Source of the DNA: an uncultured Prevotellaceae bacterium
GTDB lineage: Bacteria; Bacteroidota; Bacteroidia; Bacteroidales; Bacteroidaceae
Reading direction: 5' to 3'
DNA: 64,000 bases
Assembly (NCBI GenBank): GCA_902801375.1
Contig: CADCIB010000006.1
Location: forward strand, 1 to 64,000
Positions within the stretch are counted from its first letter, which is position 1. Each line of letters opens with the position of its first letter. Below the pieces are notes generated by a model. It ran no database searches. It was given only the letters and a program-made list of their open reading frames with translations, and was not told the DNA's origin. Position numbers and translations under genes: made by a program. This document shows positions 33,604-43,712 of this stretch, piece by piece.

Positions 33604-35271
33604 ATGAACAAGAAAATATATAGTCTGATGCTGACTGTGCTGGCCTTGATGGGTCTGGTGAGCAGCTGTTCGGACAAAGATGATATCGTGTTCGACCATG
33701 AGCGTCAGCAGTTTGAGACGCGCGCAGACCGCATCCTGCTGGAGTTTATTGCGCCTTTCGGCACAACGGCCGACGAGGAAATCTATATCGTGGGAGCCTT
33801 CAACGGCGACAGTGCTGCCATCGGCAACGAGATGTGGTTGGCGCAGAAAGCCCCCAAGAGCGATGTGAAATGGGGCATCTATCTGGATCCTAATACCTTT
33901 GAGGCTGGCAAGAACCTGTCCAATGGTTTCCGTTTCTATTCTGTCACACAGGGAATGGAATATACCATCGGCGGTGAACTGGCTCAGCATATGGACAATC
34001 CTGGTGTTGGCACCTTCACCAACATTTGGGGACAGCGCTGGGAGAGTTACTACCGCTCGGGCAGTGATGAGGAAGAAGAAGAGGTTGACCACGACGGCTT
34101 CGTAGTCTATGTCGACGATCAGACAGGCTGGGACGACCTTACGCTCTACATGTGGGGCGATGTGAACGACCTGAACGGCGGATGGCCTGGAATGAGCGTC
34201 ACTGGAACGGTTAAGAAGGGTGGCATCACATGGAAGTATTTCGACATGGGAGCTGCCAATACGGGACTGGCTGAGAACCTTATCTTCAATAATGGTGGCA
34301 ACGGCGTGCAGTTGGCTGACTTCGCCTTCACCATCGACCGTAACATCTACCTACGCGTGACGGCCGAAGGCGTGGAAGAGGTGGAGTTGGAGCCCACCGT
34401 CAAACACGACGGCTTTGCGCTCTTCATCCTCAACGAGTCGAGCCAGACCGACCTGGCCCTCTATGCTTGGGGCGATGCCGAAGCCTTCGGCGGATGGCCC
34501 GGCATGCCCGCCACGGGCACGCAGACCATCAACGGCCTGACCTACACGTATTTCGACCTTGGTGAAAGCAACACCGGCCTGAACCTGAACCTGATACCGA
34601 ACAACAATGGTGGCGGTGTGCAGTGGGAAGGTGGCGACCTGAACTTCACCATCGACCACGACATTTATCTGCGCATCTTCGACGGCGGTTATGAGGTAAT
34701 CAGCAAGGACTATCAGGGTGGTGGCAATACGCCCGGTCCTGATCCTCAGCCTGTAGGCGAGACGGTCATCATCGCTGTGAAAAACAGTGTGGGCTTTGCC
34801 AATCCCCATCTCTATGTGTGGGGCGACAGCGAAGCTTGCGGCGAATGGCCAGGAGCTGCACCCAAGGCAACGACAGCCAACGGCTGGTGCCTGTTTGAGC
34901 TGCCCGCTGGCGGCACGTTCAACCTCATCCTGAACGACAACGGCAGTCCACAGATCGACGGACCGGAGGTAAAGACTGTGGGTAGCCACTTTTTCGATGT
35001 GGCAAATGGCTGGGAGGAGTCGCCCAACACGGTGACCATCCAAAACAATGCCGGCTACAGCGACCCGCATCTCTATGCCTGGGGCGATGGTGAGATCTAT
35101 GGTGGCTGGCGTGGCATCAAACCAACCAGCAATCAAGGCGGAACGCTGGTGTTCCCCTTGCCCAACGACGGTGGTACCTACAATCTCATCCTCAATGGCG
35201 AAGGCGACGGTGTGCAGCAGGACATTGCCACTGTCGTAGCTAATCAAAGTTTCACATTTACCGCCAATTGA
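33604..35271 (+). CDS. SusE/SusF-like surface lipoprotein with four starch-binding modules
   Basis: 555 residues, lipobox ending LMGLVSSC. After an N-terminal SusE-like domain (about 25-155) come four tandem carbohydrate-binding modules starting near residues 160, 266, 386 and 474. Each has the pattern L-Y-x-W-G-D ... GGWPG (LTLYMWGDVNDLNGGWPGM, LALYAWGDAEAFGGWPGM, LYVWGDSEACGEWPG, LYAWGDGEIYGGWRG). The tryptophans of such modules stack on glucose rings. The last two modules are shorter and lack part of the FTIDxxIYLR ending seen in the first two. A DEEEEEVD run precedes module 1. Confidence 0.9.
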   Translation: MNKKIYSLMLTVLALMGLVSSCSDKDDIVFDHERQQFETRADRILLEFIAPFGTTADEEIYIVGAFNGDSAAIGNEMWLAQKAPKSDVKWGIYLDPNTFEAGKNLSNGFRFYSVTQGMEYTIGGELAQHMDNPGVGTFTNIWGQRWESYYRSGSDEEEEEVDHDGFVVYVDDQTGWDDLTLYMWGDVNDLNGGWPGMSVTGTVKKGGITWKYFDMGAANTGLAENLIFNNGGNGVQLADFAFTIDRNIYLRVTAEGVEEVELEPTVKHDGFALFILNESSQTDLALYAWGDAEAFGGWPGMPATGTQTINGLTYTYFDLGESNTGLNLNLIPNNNGGGVQWEGGDLNFTIDHDIYLRIFDGGYEVISKDYQGGGNTPGPDPQPVGETVIIAVKNSVGFANPHLYVWGDSEACGEWPGAAPKATTANGWCLFELPAGGTFNLILNDNGSPQIDGPEVKTVGSHFFDVANGWEESPNTVTIQNNAGYSDPHLYAWGDGEIYGGWRGIKPTSNQGGTLVFPLPNDGGTYNLILNGEGDGVQQDIATVVANQSFTFTAN

Positions 35272-35385
35272 TGCGCATGAAGAAAGCGCGGATTGATTAT
35301 CCGTATGAAAATGCAAGCATACAGTAATAGCCTGCTTCATCTAAAAGGCATACTGTTATTATCATGTTAAAGTTATCATCACGGA

Positions 35386-35411
35386 CTGTCTGTTCTGAGA
35401 AGAACGGACAG
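35386..35411 (+). terminator. Hairpin between the SusE-like gene and the amylase gene
   Basis: CTGTCTGTTCT (35386-35396), loop GAGA, AGAACGGACAG (35401-35411), one G-T pair in the middle, extended by GG/CC outside. There is only a short T-run (CACTTTTC) after it. It may partly stop transcription so that less amylase is made than SusCDE. Confidence 0.5.
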
Positions 35412-35436
35412 CCCACTTTTCAATAAACACGAAGAT

Positions 35437-37326
35437 ATGAAAGCAAAATTCTACCTTGTATGGATGGTGTCGTTAATTGCTCTGACAATGAGTGCCAGCG
35501 ACTTTGTCGACGACATCAACAACGGCAGTGGACAACGTCCTGCAGGCCGTAGGGTAATCTACGAAATGAACGTCGGTTCGTTTACGGCAGAAGGCACTTT
35601 CGCGGCTGCTCAGCAACAGTTCGGTGAACTGAAGACCCTCGGCATCGACATCGTTTGGCTGATGCCCATCTATCCACGTGGGGGCGGCATCAACAGTCCC
35701 TACGCTGCCACCGACTTCCAGCAGACGAACCCTCAGTACGGGACGATTGCCGACCTGAAGGCGCTGGTGACGGCTGCCCATAACCTTGATATGGAGGTGT
35801 GGCTCGACTGGGTGCCCAACCACACGGCCACGGATGCCCGGTGGGTGACGGAGCATCCTGAGTATTACAAGAAGCGGGGTGACAGCTTCGTCCATCCCAA
35901 CAACTATGGCGATGTCTATCAGTTGGACTATAGCAACGCCGCCTTGCAAAAGGCCATGAACGACTGCTTGAAGTTCTGGATTGACGAGGCAGATGTTGAC
36001 GGTTATCGTTGCGACTATATCAGCAGCCCGGAGATTCCCACCTCTTATTGGCAAACGACCATCCCAGAGATAAAAGGCTATAAAGCAGGGAAGACCATCA
36101 CCTTCCTCGGAGAGGGCGACATTGCTCAGGATGCCAAGCGGCTGGCCAACGTGGGCTTCGACTATGACTATGCCTGGCAATTCCAAAGCCAATTGGCCAA
36201 TTTCGGCCCTGCCGGCTATGCTGCCGCTCGACTGAAAGCTTTTGGCAATACGCTGCTTGATAACTCGCGCGAACAGTCGTTCACCCGCATGCTCTATGTC
36301 ACCAACCACGACCAGAATTTCAACGACGGCGGCCATACGCTCTCCGCACTCTATGGCGAAAACCGCTATGCACTCTGCGTATTGGCACATACGCTTTACG
36401 GCATGCCACTCATCTACAACGGACAGGAAACAGGGGGCAACCAAATACTGGACTATTTCCATGACACAAAAATCAACTGGACATCGACCGACACTAAGAT
36501 GAAAAACACGCTGCGAACACTTTGTGCACTGAAACACGACGTAGCAGCACTCGACGACAGGACTGACGTGGAGTGGGTGACGGTGACCAACAACACCAGT
36601 GTATTGGCCTTTCGGCGTAAGGTGGATGATTCTGAAGTGCTGGTAGTCCTCAACATGGCCAACACGGCGGGCAGCGCTACGCTGACGGGGCTGACAGCGG
36701 GCGAATGGAGCCTCTGGCTGGACAGCGAGACCATTAGCAATGGCACGAGCCGCAAGCAGGTGACGCTCAACACGACGCACGTCTTCAGCCTCGACGCGAA
36801 AGGCTATCGCGTCTATGTAAAAGGTGTCTACTCTGAGGAAGATGCTCCCGCCCCTGAGGCCTACATACCTACGCTCGACAGCAGTGACGAAATCAGTATC
36901 TTTTTCGAGACACCTACTGCTGATTCGTATGCCGTTTGGGCATGGGGCTCGCTGGGCGGTGGAGAGGCCTACTGTACCCATTCGTCGTGGCCAGGCGATG
37001 GCATGACGCTAATGGGGCAGACGGACACTGGTAAAAACATCTATAAATGGCTGCAGACAAAGGCCACCGAAGCGCCGCAGTATCTCATCATTTCGAAAAA
37101 CGGGGGGAATACCAAAATCTACGATGGCATAGACTTTGTCAACCACGGCTACTATGTGGAGGGACAGACCGTACCGACACGCATCATCACTACAGCCACC
37201 GCCATCTGTAAACCCACCGCCGACAGAATCAGCTACGGCGGTGAGTTCTCTCCCAGTGGACAGCGCATACAATCAAACCGTCCCGGCATACACATCCGGG
37301 ACGGAAAAAAATACGTGGTGAAGTGA
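35437..37326 (+). CDS. GH13 alpha-amylase with C-terminal starch-binding module and sorting-type tail
   Basis: 629 residues. Signal peptide at 1-20 or so without a lipobox. The GH13 barrel has DWVPNH (D124), GYRCDYIS (nucleophile D193), FLGEGD (acid/base E226) and TNHDQN (D292). A C-terminal beta domain follows, then a binding module (ISIFFETPTADSYAVWAWGSLG, about 487-590) like those of the SusE-like protein. The end (SPSGQRIQSNRPGIHIRDGK-KYVVK) resembles the tails of two other surface proteins in the window and of type IX secretion substrates. It probably cuts starch outside the cell or at its surface, feeding SusCD. Confidence 0.93.
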   Translation: MKAKFYLVWMVSLIALTMSASDFVDDINNGSGQRPAGRRVIYEMNVGSFTAEGTFAAAQQQFGELKTLGIDIVWLMPIYPRGGGINSPYAATDFQQTNPQYGTIADLKALVTAAHNLDMEVWLDWVPNHTATDARWVTEHPEYYKKRGDSFVHPNNYGDVYQLDYSNAALQKAMNDCLKFWIDEADVDGYRCDYISSPEIPTSYWQTTIPEIKGYKAGKTITFLGEGDIAQDAKRLANVGFDYDYAWQFQSQLANFGPAGYAAARLKAFGNTLLDNSREQSFTRMLYVTNHDQNFNDGGHTLSALYGENRYALCVLAHTLYGMPLIYNGQETGGNQILDYFHDTKINWTSTDTKMKNTLRTLCALKHDVAALDDRTDVEWVTVTNNTSVLAFRRKVDDSEVLVVLNMANTAGSATLTGLTAGEWSLWLDSETISNGTSRKQVTLNTTHVFSLDAKGYRVYVKGVYSEEDAPAPEAYIPTLDSSDEISIFFETPTADSYAVWAWGSLGGGEAYCTHSSWPGDGMTLMGQTDTGKNIYKWLQTKATEAPQYLIISKNGGNTKIYDGIDFVNHGYYVEGQTVPTRIITTATAICKPTADRISYGGEFSPSGQRIQSNRPGIHIRDGKKYVVK

Positions 37327-37344
37327 ACATTCTCTCTCCTCTTT

Positions 37345-37671
37345 TCAAGCCTTAAGCTTCGGGTTGTCCAAATGGCGTGTGCGGTCGCGGAAAGTCTTCT
37401 TCTCGATGCTTTTCTGTAGCTCCTTGGTGAGGTCAACTCCGGTCTGGTTGGCCAGGCAGAGGAGCACCCACAGCACGTCGGCCATCTCTTCGCCGAGGTT
37501 GGGCTGCTCGCCTGGCTTGAAGCTCTGGTCGCCATACTGACGAGCGATGACGCGTGCCAGTTCGCCTACCTCTTCCGTGAGGCACGCCATGTTGGTGAGC
37601 TCCGAGAAATAGCGCACTCCGTACTCTTTAATCCATTGGTCAACAGCCTGTTGTGCTTCCTTGATGGTCAT
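37345..37671 (-). CDS. MazG-like nucleotide pyrophosphohydrolase
   Basis: 108 residues. The EExxE-x-ExxD pattern of MazG/iMazG enzymes is present: CLTEEVGELARVIARQYG and LGEEMADVLWVLLCLANQTG. These hydrolyse (d)NTPs to monophosphates, often to clean abnormal nucleotides. A single MazG domain, as in short housekeeping members. Last gene of a minus-strand run with dtd and a small membrane protein; it ends only 18 bases from the convergent amylase stop. Confidence 0.9.
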   Translation of the reverse strand: MTIKEAQQAVDQWIKEYGVRYFSELTNMACLTEEVGELARVIARQYGDQSFKPGEQPNLGEEMADVLWVLLCLANQTGVDLTKELQKSIEKKTFRDRTRHLDNPKLKA

Positions 37672-37702
37672 CTTTTTTATTTATGATTTCACTATTTAGG
37701 GG

Positions 37703-38026
37703 TTATTGTTTCAGTATCAGACCTCCGATGATGAAAGCGATGAGCAATAGTAGAAGTATTGTCACAATCTTTTCCACGTACAGTTGATAGCGGTAGATGC
37801 GCTTGAAGCGTTTCCACTTCTCCGGCTCCTTCCACATCAGGTGGAACCGCGAGTGCTTGAAATCGAACACATGGAGTATTTCGGTGGCAATGAAAGCGAT
37901 GAGCAGTATGCTCGAAAGGGGAATGCACCATTTGTAGAAATGGCTCAAGAGGAATACTTGGATGATAAAAAACATTCCCCAGTCCCTGTACCATTTTCTC
38001 AGTTTCCGAATTGTTATTCCCTTCAT
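37703..38026 (-). CDS. Small membrane protein of unknown function
   Basis: 107 residues, very basic, with three predicted membrane helices: MFFIIQVFLLSHFYKW, LSSILLIAFIATEILHV and VTILLLLLIAFIIGGLIL, and a Lys/Arg/Trp-rich loop between the last two (KEPEKWKRFKRIYRYQ). I do not recognise a family. It is in the dtd-mazG run (31 bases before the mazG-like gene, 54 after dtd), which argues that it is real and co-expressed. A second frame here (37692-37994) is a shadow. Confidence 0.7.
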   Translation of the reverse strand: MKGITIRKLRKWYRDWGMFFIIQVFLLSHFYKWCIPLSSILLIAFIATEILHVFDFKHSRFHLMWKEPEKWKRFKRIYRYQLYVEKIVTILLLLLIAFIIGGLILKQ

Positions 38027-38080
38027 TATCCTATAAATAATAATTCGTTTAATCCGTTGTTAAGAAATCAATCCGTTGTT

Positions 38081-38533
38081 TTATTCGCGGTTCTTCGTAT
38101 CCATGCAGATGGTGACCGGTCCGTCGTTGACAATTTCCACCTGCATGTTGGCGCCGAACTCGCCGGTGCCTACAGGCCTGCCCAAAAGCGTGGAGAGCTC
38201 TCTGCAGAAAGCCTCGTATAGAGGTACGGAGATATTGTGCGGTGCGGCACGGAACCACGAAGGACGGTTACCCTTCTTATACGATGCAAAGAGGGTGAAC
38301 TGGCTCACAACCAAGGCCTCACCGCCCACGTCGAGGATGCTGCGGTTCATCACACCATCCTCGTCGTCGAACACGCGAAGGGCGGCCACTTTCCGGGCCA
38401 GCCACTCCACGTCGACCTGCGTGTCTTCTGCTTCCACGCCAAGTAGGATCAGGTAACCATTGCCGATGGCCGACTTTACGTGGCCTTCAATGCTCACAGA
38501 TGCGCGACTCACGCGCTGTATTACTGCTCTCAT
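38081..38533 (-). CDS. dtd: D-aminoacyl-tRNA deacylase
   Basis: 150 residues, the usual length. [17 protein letters not shown] at the start, [20 protein letters not shown] with the catalytic Thr, and the Gly-cisPro motif region [24 protein letters not shown]. It frees tRNA from wrongly attached D-amino acids and glycine. Its start is only 4 bases after the stop of the large surface protein, so it may be on that transcript. Grouping with a mazG-like gene and, further upstream, uvrC-apt-mnmG is, as I recall, a common order in Bacteroidales. Confidence 0.95.
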   Translation of the reverse strand: MRAVIQRVSRASVSIEGHVKSAIGNGYLILLGVEAEDTQVDVEWLARKVAALRVFDDEDGVMNRSILDVGGEALVVSQFTLFASYKKGNRPSWFRAAPHNISVPLYEAFCRELSTLLGRPVGTGEFGANMQVEIVNDGPVTICMDTKNRE

Positions 38534-38537
38534 GTTT

Positions 38538-41414
38538 TTACTTGATAATGACGGTCTTGCCGCCGTTGATGTAGACCCCCTTCGCTGTTGGCTTAGTGTT
38601 CAGTCTGCGGCCGTCGGGCATGTACCAACGATCGGTCTGCTCCTTGCTCAAGGGTGATTGCTCTGTGTTCTCAATGCCCGTAGGAATGACATAGTTCACG
38701 CTCACAGTCGCAGCGGCGTTGCGCATAGTGAAGGTCCATGTACCGGGCGTCTCACTGGGTTTCACTTCAATGGGTAAGACGACACAGGGCTTTTCCATAG
38801 GCTCTGGTACGGTCTCTGAACCATTGCCTGTTCCCTCGTACGTGTAGTTGTTGTTGATGGGATCTGTCACTTCGCCACCAATGGTAATTGTGCCGCAGGT
38901 TCCGTTATTGCCAGGGCCGATGGTATAAAGGGCTGAGCCTTCTTTGATGGCGGTGACAGAGACCACACCGTCGGTGATGGTAATGTCGCCGCATGCAGCA
39001 TTATAACCACCGCCGATGGCAGCAGAATAGCCACGGCCTGTGGCTTTGATGGTACCGCCTTTGATGACAATGTTGCCGCAGGAAATGTTTTGGCCACCGC
39101 CAATACTTGCACCACTACCGTTGCTGATGACTTCCAGCGAACCGTCGCCGATAATGGTCAGTGTATGGCCTTCGGGTACGTATATGGCAGGATAATTATA
39201 GTGGAATCCCTTCACGTAGTTCGTGCCTTTCAGGATAAGGGTGGCATTGCCCAAGCAGCTGATGCCTGCATATTCGCAGATAGCCCAATTAAGACCTTCG
39301 ATGGTCGCATCCTGCAGCGTCACCGTGGCACCATCAGCGATGGATATCTTCTTCCAATGGCCGAATTTTCCGGTCAGCGTCATGCCGTCGACCACTGTGA
39401 CATCCCACCATAAATCGGGGAGATTACCATTCCAAGTACTCTCGGCCATGACGCTTTCCACCTGTCTCGTTCCAGCATAGGAGAGGGTGACGGTGGAACC
39501 CACGTCAACGGGATTATCCGGCACGATGCTCCAGTTCTCGACGTCTTCTGTGTCTTCAGCGAAGGCCACATCGAACGAGGCATAATCTACGCTCACCTGT
39601 ACATTGTTTTGGGGCATGACGAAAGTCCACGTGTTGCCGTTTTCGCCGGGGGTCACTTCCACTGGGATATAGAAAGTGGCCCTTTCATAGGATTCTGTTG
39701 GGTCATCGTCGCTGCCACCGCTTGATCCTTTGAGCGTACAACTTTCTACGATGGGATCCATCACATCCTTGCCAACGGTAATGGTGCCACAGGTTCCGTT
39801 TTCACCCGGACCGATGCTGTAAGGAGAATATTCGTCTTTGATGGCAGTGAGCGAGGTGATGCCTCCAGTGAAAGTCAGGTCGCCACAAGCAGCATTTTCC
39901 CCTCCGCCGACGGCAGCAGCTCGAATACCGCCGCGGGCTGTGATGGTACCACCCTCGATGCGGATGTTGCCGCAGGATAACTCATTGCCGCCGCCAATTC
40001 CTGCTCCGTAGCCATTGCTGAGCACCTCTAGTATGCCATTTCCGCGTATGGTTAGTGTGTGGCCTTCAGGTACATGGATGCCGGGGTAGTAGTGGTGGTA
40101 TCCTTTCACATAGTTTGTGCCTTTCAGGATGATAATGGCATCGCCCTCGCAGTTGATGCCTGCCCATGGGCAGATTTCCCAGTTCCAGCTGCTGATGGTG
40201 AAATCCTGTAGCGTTACGATAGCCCCATCGGCAATGGTGATCTTTCCCCAATGGCTGTAGGTTCCTGTAAGTGTTGCGCCATCAGGCACGTATACATGAC
40301 TCTTGATGTTGGTGAGGTCACCGTTGCATGGAATACCGACGGACACACTTTTTACCTTCTTTGAGCCCGAATAGGCGAGGGTTACTGTAGCACCTATATC
40401 CTCAGGTGTTTCTGGCGAGATGCTCCAGTTTTCTAAGTCTTTTGTTTCTTCGGCGAAGGTCACGTTTGCGTATGTACCTGGGAGGTAATAGGTGTTGCCA
40501 TCGGCAGCCACCACTGCTACAGTCCATTCACCAGGAATGCGTGTCTGGCTCACTGGTGTGCCATCAGCGCCTGGAATGAGATTGTTGCCTGTCACAGTGG
40601 GTGTGATGGTGTTCAGATAGTATACATTGGTCACAGTGGCGTTCACCGTCTTAGGATGGTACTTAACGCCTACAGGGTGATACTTGCCTGTACCTGAGAA
40701 CGTGCCTTTGAAGAGGCAGTTGGTCATGGTGAGCGTCAGGTCTTCGCACCAGCCTAACAGTCCTCCTGCGTAGTTAGCAAAGCCGCTGATAACTCCGCTA
40801 AAGACACAGTTCTCCATGATGAGTTTATGGCTGCCGGCATGTCCTACGAAACCGCCCGCATAAGCGTTGTCATAGACGGTGGCTGAAACGTTGCAGTTAC
40901 GGATGGTGACCGTACCACCTGTTATTATGCCTACTAGTCCTGAAGCGTGATAGCCTTTGCCATTGACTGTGCCCGCCACATTGAGGTTCTCGATTGTTGC
41001 TCCGTTCACTGCCTCGAATGGAGCTGCTCCCATTATGCCGTCGGCGACTATTGTGTTCACGTAGAGAGTGCGGCCGTTACCATCGAAATGTCCTTCAAAC
41101 GGAGCCAGGTTCGTTCCGATAGAGTAGGAGGTCGGGTTGTTGCTGTTGTCGAAGTTGTCTGCCAGCTTGTAGTACGCGCGAATGAACTGGTCACGTAATT
41201 CATCGGTACTCATGTACCAGCTGAGAACAGAGATGTCGTCCGAATTATGAATGATGTAAGGGTCGTTCTGTGTGCCCGATCCTGTCATTGCACCCCATGA
41301 TGTGGCAATGGCAAGAGCCGTCATCACCAAAGTAAGTGCTGTTCGTTTCCAATACGTTTCTCTCCACAAGACAATTTTTGGATGTCGTTGATAGTTAAAA
41401 GTAGTTTTGTTCAT
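38538..41414 (-). CDS. Large repeat-containing surface protein with sorting-type C-terminus
   Basis: 958 residues from the ATG at 41414, which has a signal-type N-terminus ([19 protein letters not shown] after a basic lead); the start at 41558 would add 48 residues without a signal. Residues 50-260 look like a right-handed beta-helix with GLUG-like turns ([30 protein letters not shown]). Then come two related blocks of about 290 residues, each with [16 protein letters not shown], GGGxNxxCGxIxIxGGTI and CGTITxG. The end [25 protein letters not shown] resembles type IX secretion tails. Probable cell-surface or secreted adhesin/matrix protein; substrate unknown. Confidence 0.8.
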   Translation of the reverse strand: MNKTTFNYQRHPKIVLWRETYWKRTALTLVMTALAIATSWGAMTGSGTQNDPYIIHNSDDISVLSWYMSTDELRDQFIRAYYKLADNFDNSNNPTSYSIGTNLAPFEGHFDGNGRTLYVNTIVADGIMGAAPFEAVNGATIENLNVAGTVNGKGYHASGLVGIITGGTVTIRNCNVSATVYDNAYAGGFVGHAGSHKLIMENCVFSGVISGFANYAGGLLGWCEDLTLTMTNCLFKGTFSGTGKYHPVGVKYHPKTVNATVTNVYYLNTITPTVTGNNLIPGADGTPVSQTRIPGEWTVAVVAADGNTYYLPGTYANVTFAEETKDLENWSISPETPEDIGATVTLAYSGSKKVKSVSVGIPCNGDLTNIKSHVYVPDGATLTGTYSHWGKITIADGAIVTLQDFTISSWNWEICPWAGINCEGDAIIILKGTNYVKGYHHYYPGIHVPEGHTLTIRGNGILEVLSNGYGAGIGGGNELSCGNIRIEGGTITARGGIRAAAVGGGENAACGDLTFTGGITSLTAIKDEYSPYSIGPGENGTCGTITVGKDVMDPIVESCTLKGSSGGSDDDPTESYERATFYIPVEVTPGENGNTWTFVMPQNNVQVSVDYASFDVAFAEDTEDVENWSIVPDNPVDVGSTVTLSYAGTRQVESVMAESTWNGNLPDLWWDVTVVDGMTLTGKFGHWKKISIADGATVTLQDATIEGLNWAICEYAGISCLGNATLILKGTNYVKGFHYNYPAIYVPEGHTLTIIGDGSLEVISNGSGASIGGGQNISCGNIVIKGGTIKATGRGYSAAIGGGYNAACGDITITDGVVSVTAIKEGSALYTIGPGNNGTCGTITIGGEVTDPINNNYTYEGTGNGSETVPEPMEKPCVVLPIEVKPSETPGTWTFTMRNAAATVSVNYVIPTGIENTEQSPLSKEQTDRWYMPDGRRLNTKPTAKGVYINGGKTVIIK

Positions 41415-41452
41415 TTTTCGTCCTTTCTTTTTAAGTAATTTATTTTCGCCTA

Positions 41453-41484
41453 CAAAAATACAAATTAATATTGAATCATACAAA
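41453..41484 (-). promoter_or_regulatory. Promoter of the large surface protein gene
   Basis: Minus strand: TTTG (41484-41481), 20 bases, TATTTTTG (41460-41453). The rest of the AT-rich gap to the uvrC stop (41485-41725) shows nothing else I can name. Confidence 0.55.
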
Positions 41485-41725
41485 CATTCTTTAATAATTG
41501 TTGTTTTTCTCCTTTTCATTTTTTCAAAAAACGTTGCCAACTGCCAAGTCGTTTTCAAATTTTCGAATTTTGAGATAGTTTTTTTGAATTAATTTTTAAA
41601 GGAAGTATTTGAATTACAATTAATTAACCAAAATATATTTGATTATTCTTTTACAATTCGTTTTTTCGTTCTACGTTGATAATCTTTTGTTTTTTAACAT
41701 AATGGCACAAAAGTCTTAATTTCTG

Positions 41726-43552
41726 CTAATTATTAAAATGGTTGAATAGTATCTCGGCTTTTGCCCGACCAATGATTTCTGACAATGTGTCGATGTCAGT
41801 TTCTTTGATGCGTTTCACTGTCTTGAGTTTCTTCAGAAGCAGTTCGCGCGTTTTCTCACCAATCCCTTTGATGTCTTCCAGTTCTGAGTGCAGAGCATTC
41901 TTCGATCGTTTGTCGCGATGGAAGGTGATGGCATATCGGTGAACCTCGTCCTGAATCCGTGTTAAGATGTGGAATAGTTCTGAGTCGGTCTTCATACCAA
42001 TGACGACAGGTGGGAACCCGAAGAGCAGTTCATTGGTGCGATGTCGGTCGTTTTTGGCCAATCCAGCGATGGGAATCTCCAGGTGGAGCTCGTCTTCTAC
42101 TACCTGTCTGACCACCTCCATTTGACCCCGTCCACCGTCGGTGATGATGAGGTCGGGTAGGGGAGTATCCTCTTCTATCATCCGGGTATAACGACGGCGC
42201 ACCACTTCTTGCATTGATGCGTAGTCGTCAGGTCCACTAACGGTCTTGATATTGTATTTCCGATAGTCCTTCTTTGATGGTTTCATACCTTTGAACACCA
42301 CGCATCCTGCAACTGCGTCTGTGCCTGATATATTGGAATTGTCGAAGCACTCTATCTGATATGGTAACTTGCTAAGCTTCAATGCGTTTTGCAGTTCTTT
42401 CATCAATCGTGTCAACTTTTGCTCTGGGTTGAGTTTCTCTGCTTGTTTTAGTCTGTCGAAACGGTATTGTTTGCCGTTCATCTGCGACAGTTCAAGCAAT
42501 GATCGCTTGTCGCCTCGTTGAGGGATGGTGACAGTCACATCTTTGATACCTGTTGTCAGCTCAAAAGGAACAACTATTTCTTTAGCTTTACTACCTACTT
42601 GTTCTCGTATTTGCACAATACCCAACGATAGGATTTCTTCGTCCGGTTCGTCGAGTTTCTTCTTGAATTCGAAGGTCATTGCTTGGTTGATGCTTCCGTT
42701 GGTGACGTGCATGAAGTTAATGTAGGCATTGTTCTCATCGCTCGTAATGCTGAAGACGTCGATGTTGTCGACAACGTGACTCACCACCTCGCTTTTTGAT
42801 ACGTAACTTTCCAGCGCCAGATAGCGTTGTTTGAGTAGTTCTGCGTCTTCAAAACGTAGTTCTTCTGATGCCTTTTGCATCTGTTCGAAGAGCACTTTTT
42901 GAACATCTCTTGAGCGTCCTTTCAGGATTTCGCGTGCCTGATTGATATTGTTTTGGTAGTCTTCCCACGATTGTTTTCCTACGCACGGGCCTGCACAATT
43001 ATGAATATGGTAGTCTAAGCACAATTTATATCGTCCTTCGGCAATGCCTTCTTTTGTCATTGGTGTCCGACAGGTACGCGGATGATACAGCTCCTTGATG
43101 AGACTCAGCATGGAGTACATATTTCCTATATGGCTGTAGGGACCATAGTATGTACCTGCTTTTTTGTTAATGTTTCGTGTTTTAAAGATGCGTGGAAGGT
43201 ACTCTTTTGTGATGCAAATACTGGGGTAGGTCTTGCCGTCTTTCAGCAGAATGTTGTACTTTGGCTTATATTTCTTGATGAGATTGTTTTCTAGGAGGAG
43301 AGCATCCTCTTCAGTATTCACCACCGTGTAGGTGATGTTCCAAATTTTGCTGACGAGCACTTTTGTCTTGAAGCGATCTACTTCCTTGTGGAAATATGAG
43401 GAAACGCGACTTTTTAGGTTTTTGGCTTTACCTACGTAGATGATTGTTCCTTGCTGGTCATAGAACTGGTAACTGCCTGGTTTATCAGGCATGTTCAACA
43501 CAATGTTCTTTATGTGTTCAAGTCGCTTTTCCTTATTTTCCTTGCTTATCAC
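41726..43552 (-). CDS. uvrC: UvrABC system protein C (excinuclease subunit)
   Basis: 608 residues. The N-terminal GIY-YIG nuclease (KPGSYQFYDQQGTIIYVGKAKNLKSR) makes the 3' cut. A UVR segment is near 205-240. The RNase H-like C-terminal nuclease makes the 5' cut (IECFDNSNISGTDAVAGCVVF, LIITDGGRGQMEV, GLAKNDRHRT). A helix-hairpin-helix lies at the end (DIKGIGEKTRELLLKKLKTVK). Normal length. It is followed (minus strand) by the large surface gene and preceded by a near-perfect parS site just upstream of its start. Confidence 0.97.
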   Translation of the reverse strand: MISKENKEKRLEHIKNIVLNMPDKPGSYQFYDQQGTIIYVGKAKNLKSRVSSYFHKEVDRFKTKVLVSKIWNITYTVVNTEEDALLLENNLIKKYKPKYNILLKDGKTYPSICITKEYLPRIFKTRNINKKAGTYYGPYSHIGNMYSMLSLIKELYHPRTCRTPMTKEGIAEGRYKLCLDYHIHNCAGPCVGKQSWEDYQNNINQAREILKGRSRDVQKVLFEQMQKASEELRFEDAELLKQRYLALESYVSKSEVVSHVVDNIDVFSITSDENNAYINFMHVTNGSINQAMTFEFKKKLDEPDEEILSLGIVQIREQVGSKAKEIVVPFELTTGIKDVTVTIPQRGDKRSLLELSQMNGKQYRFDRLKQAEKLNPEQKLTRLMKELQNALKLSKLPYQIECFDNSNISGTDAVAGCVVFKGMKPSKKDYRKYNIKTVSGPDDYASMQEVVRRRYTRMIEEDTPLPDLIITDGGRGQMEVVRQVVEDELHLEIPIAGLAKNDRHRTNELLFGFPPVVIGMKTDSELFHILTRIQDEVHRYAITFHRDKRSKNALHSELEDIKGIGEKTRELLLKKLKTVKRIKETDIDTLSEIIGRAKAEILFNHFNN

Positions 43553-43567
43553 TTTCCTTAACGTGTT

Positions 43568-43583
43568 TGTTTCACGTGAAACT
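43568..43583. promoter_or_regulatory. parS-like ParB/Spo0J binding site 1
   Basis: TGTTTCACGTGAAACT matches the general bacterial parS palindrome TGTTTCACGTGAAACA at 15 of 16 positions. The 14-bp core GTTTCACGTGAAAC is perfectly palindromic. It lies between uvrC and apt. Confidence 0.75.
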
Positions 43584-43712
43584 TTCTTTCAACGCGAATC
43601 TTCTTTAGGTGAACATGAATTATCATCAATGGCCCATGAATAATTTTTCAATTATTCTTTTCAATATTAATTTCTTGAATTTCATGTTCAATTGGTGTTC
43701 TTGTTTTGATAA

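Noticed and set aside
35473..36981. 502-residue open frame antisense to the amylase gene
   Set aside because: Same cause; the GH13 motifs on the plus strand are complete.
37692..37994. 100-residue frame overlapping the small membrane protein
   Set aside because: His/Pro-rich with no hydrophobic pattern; the other frame (37703-38026) has clear membrane helices.
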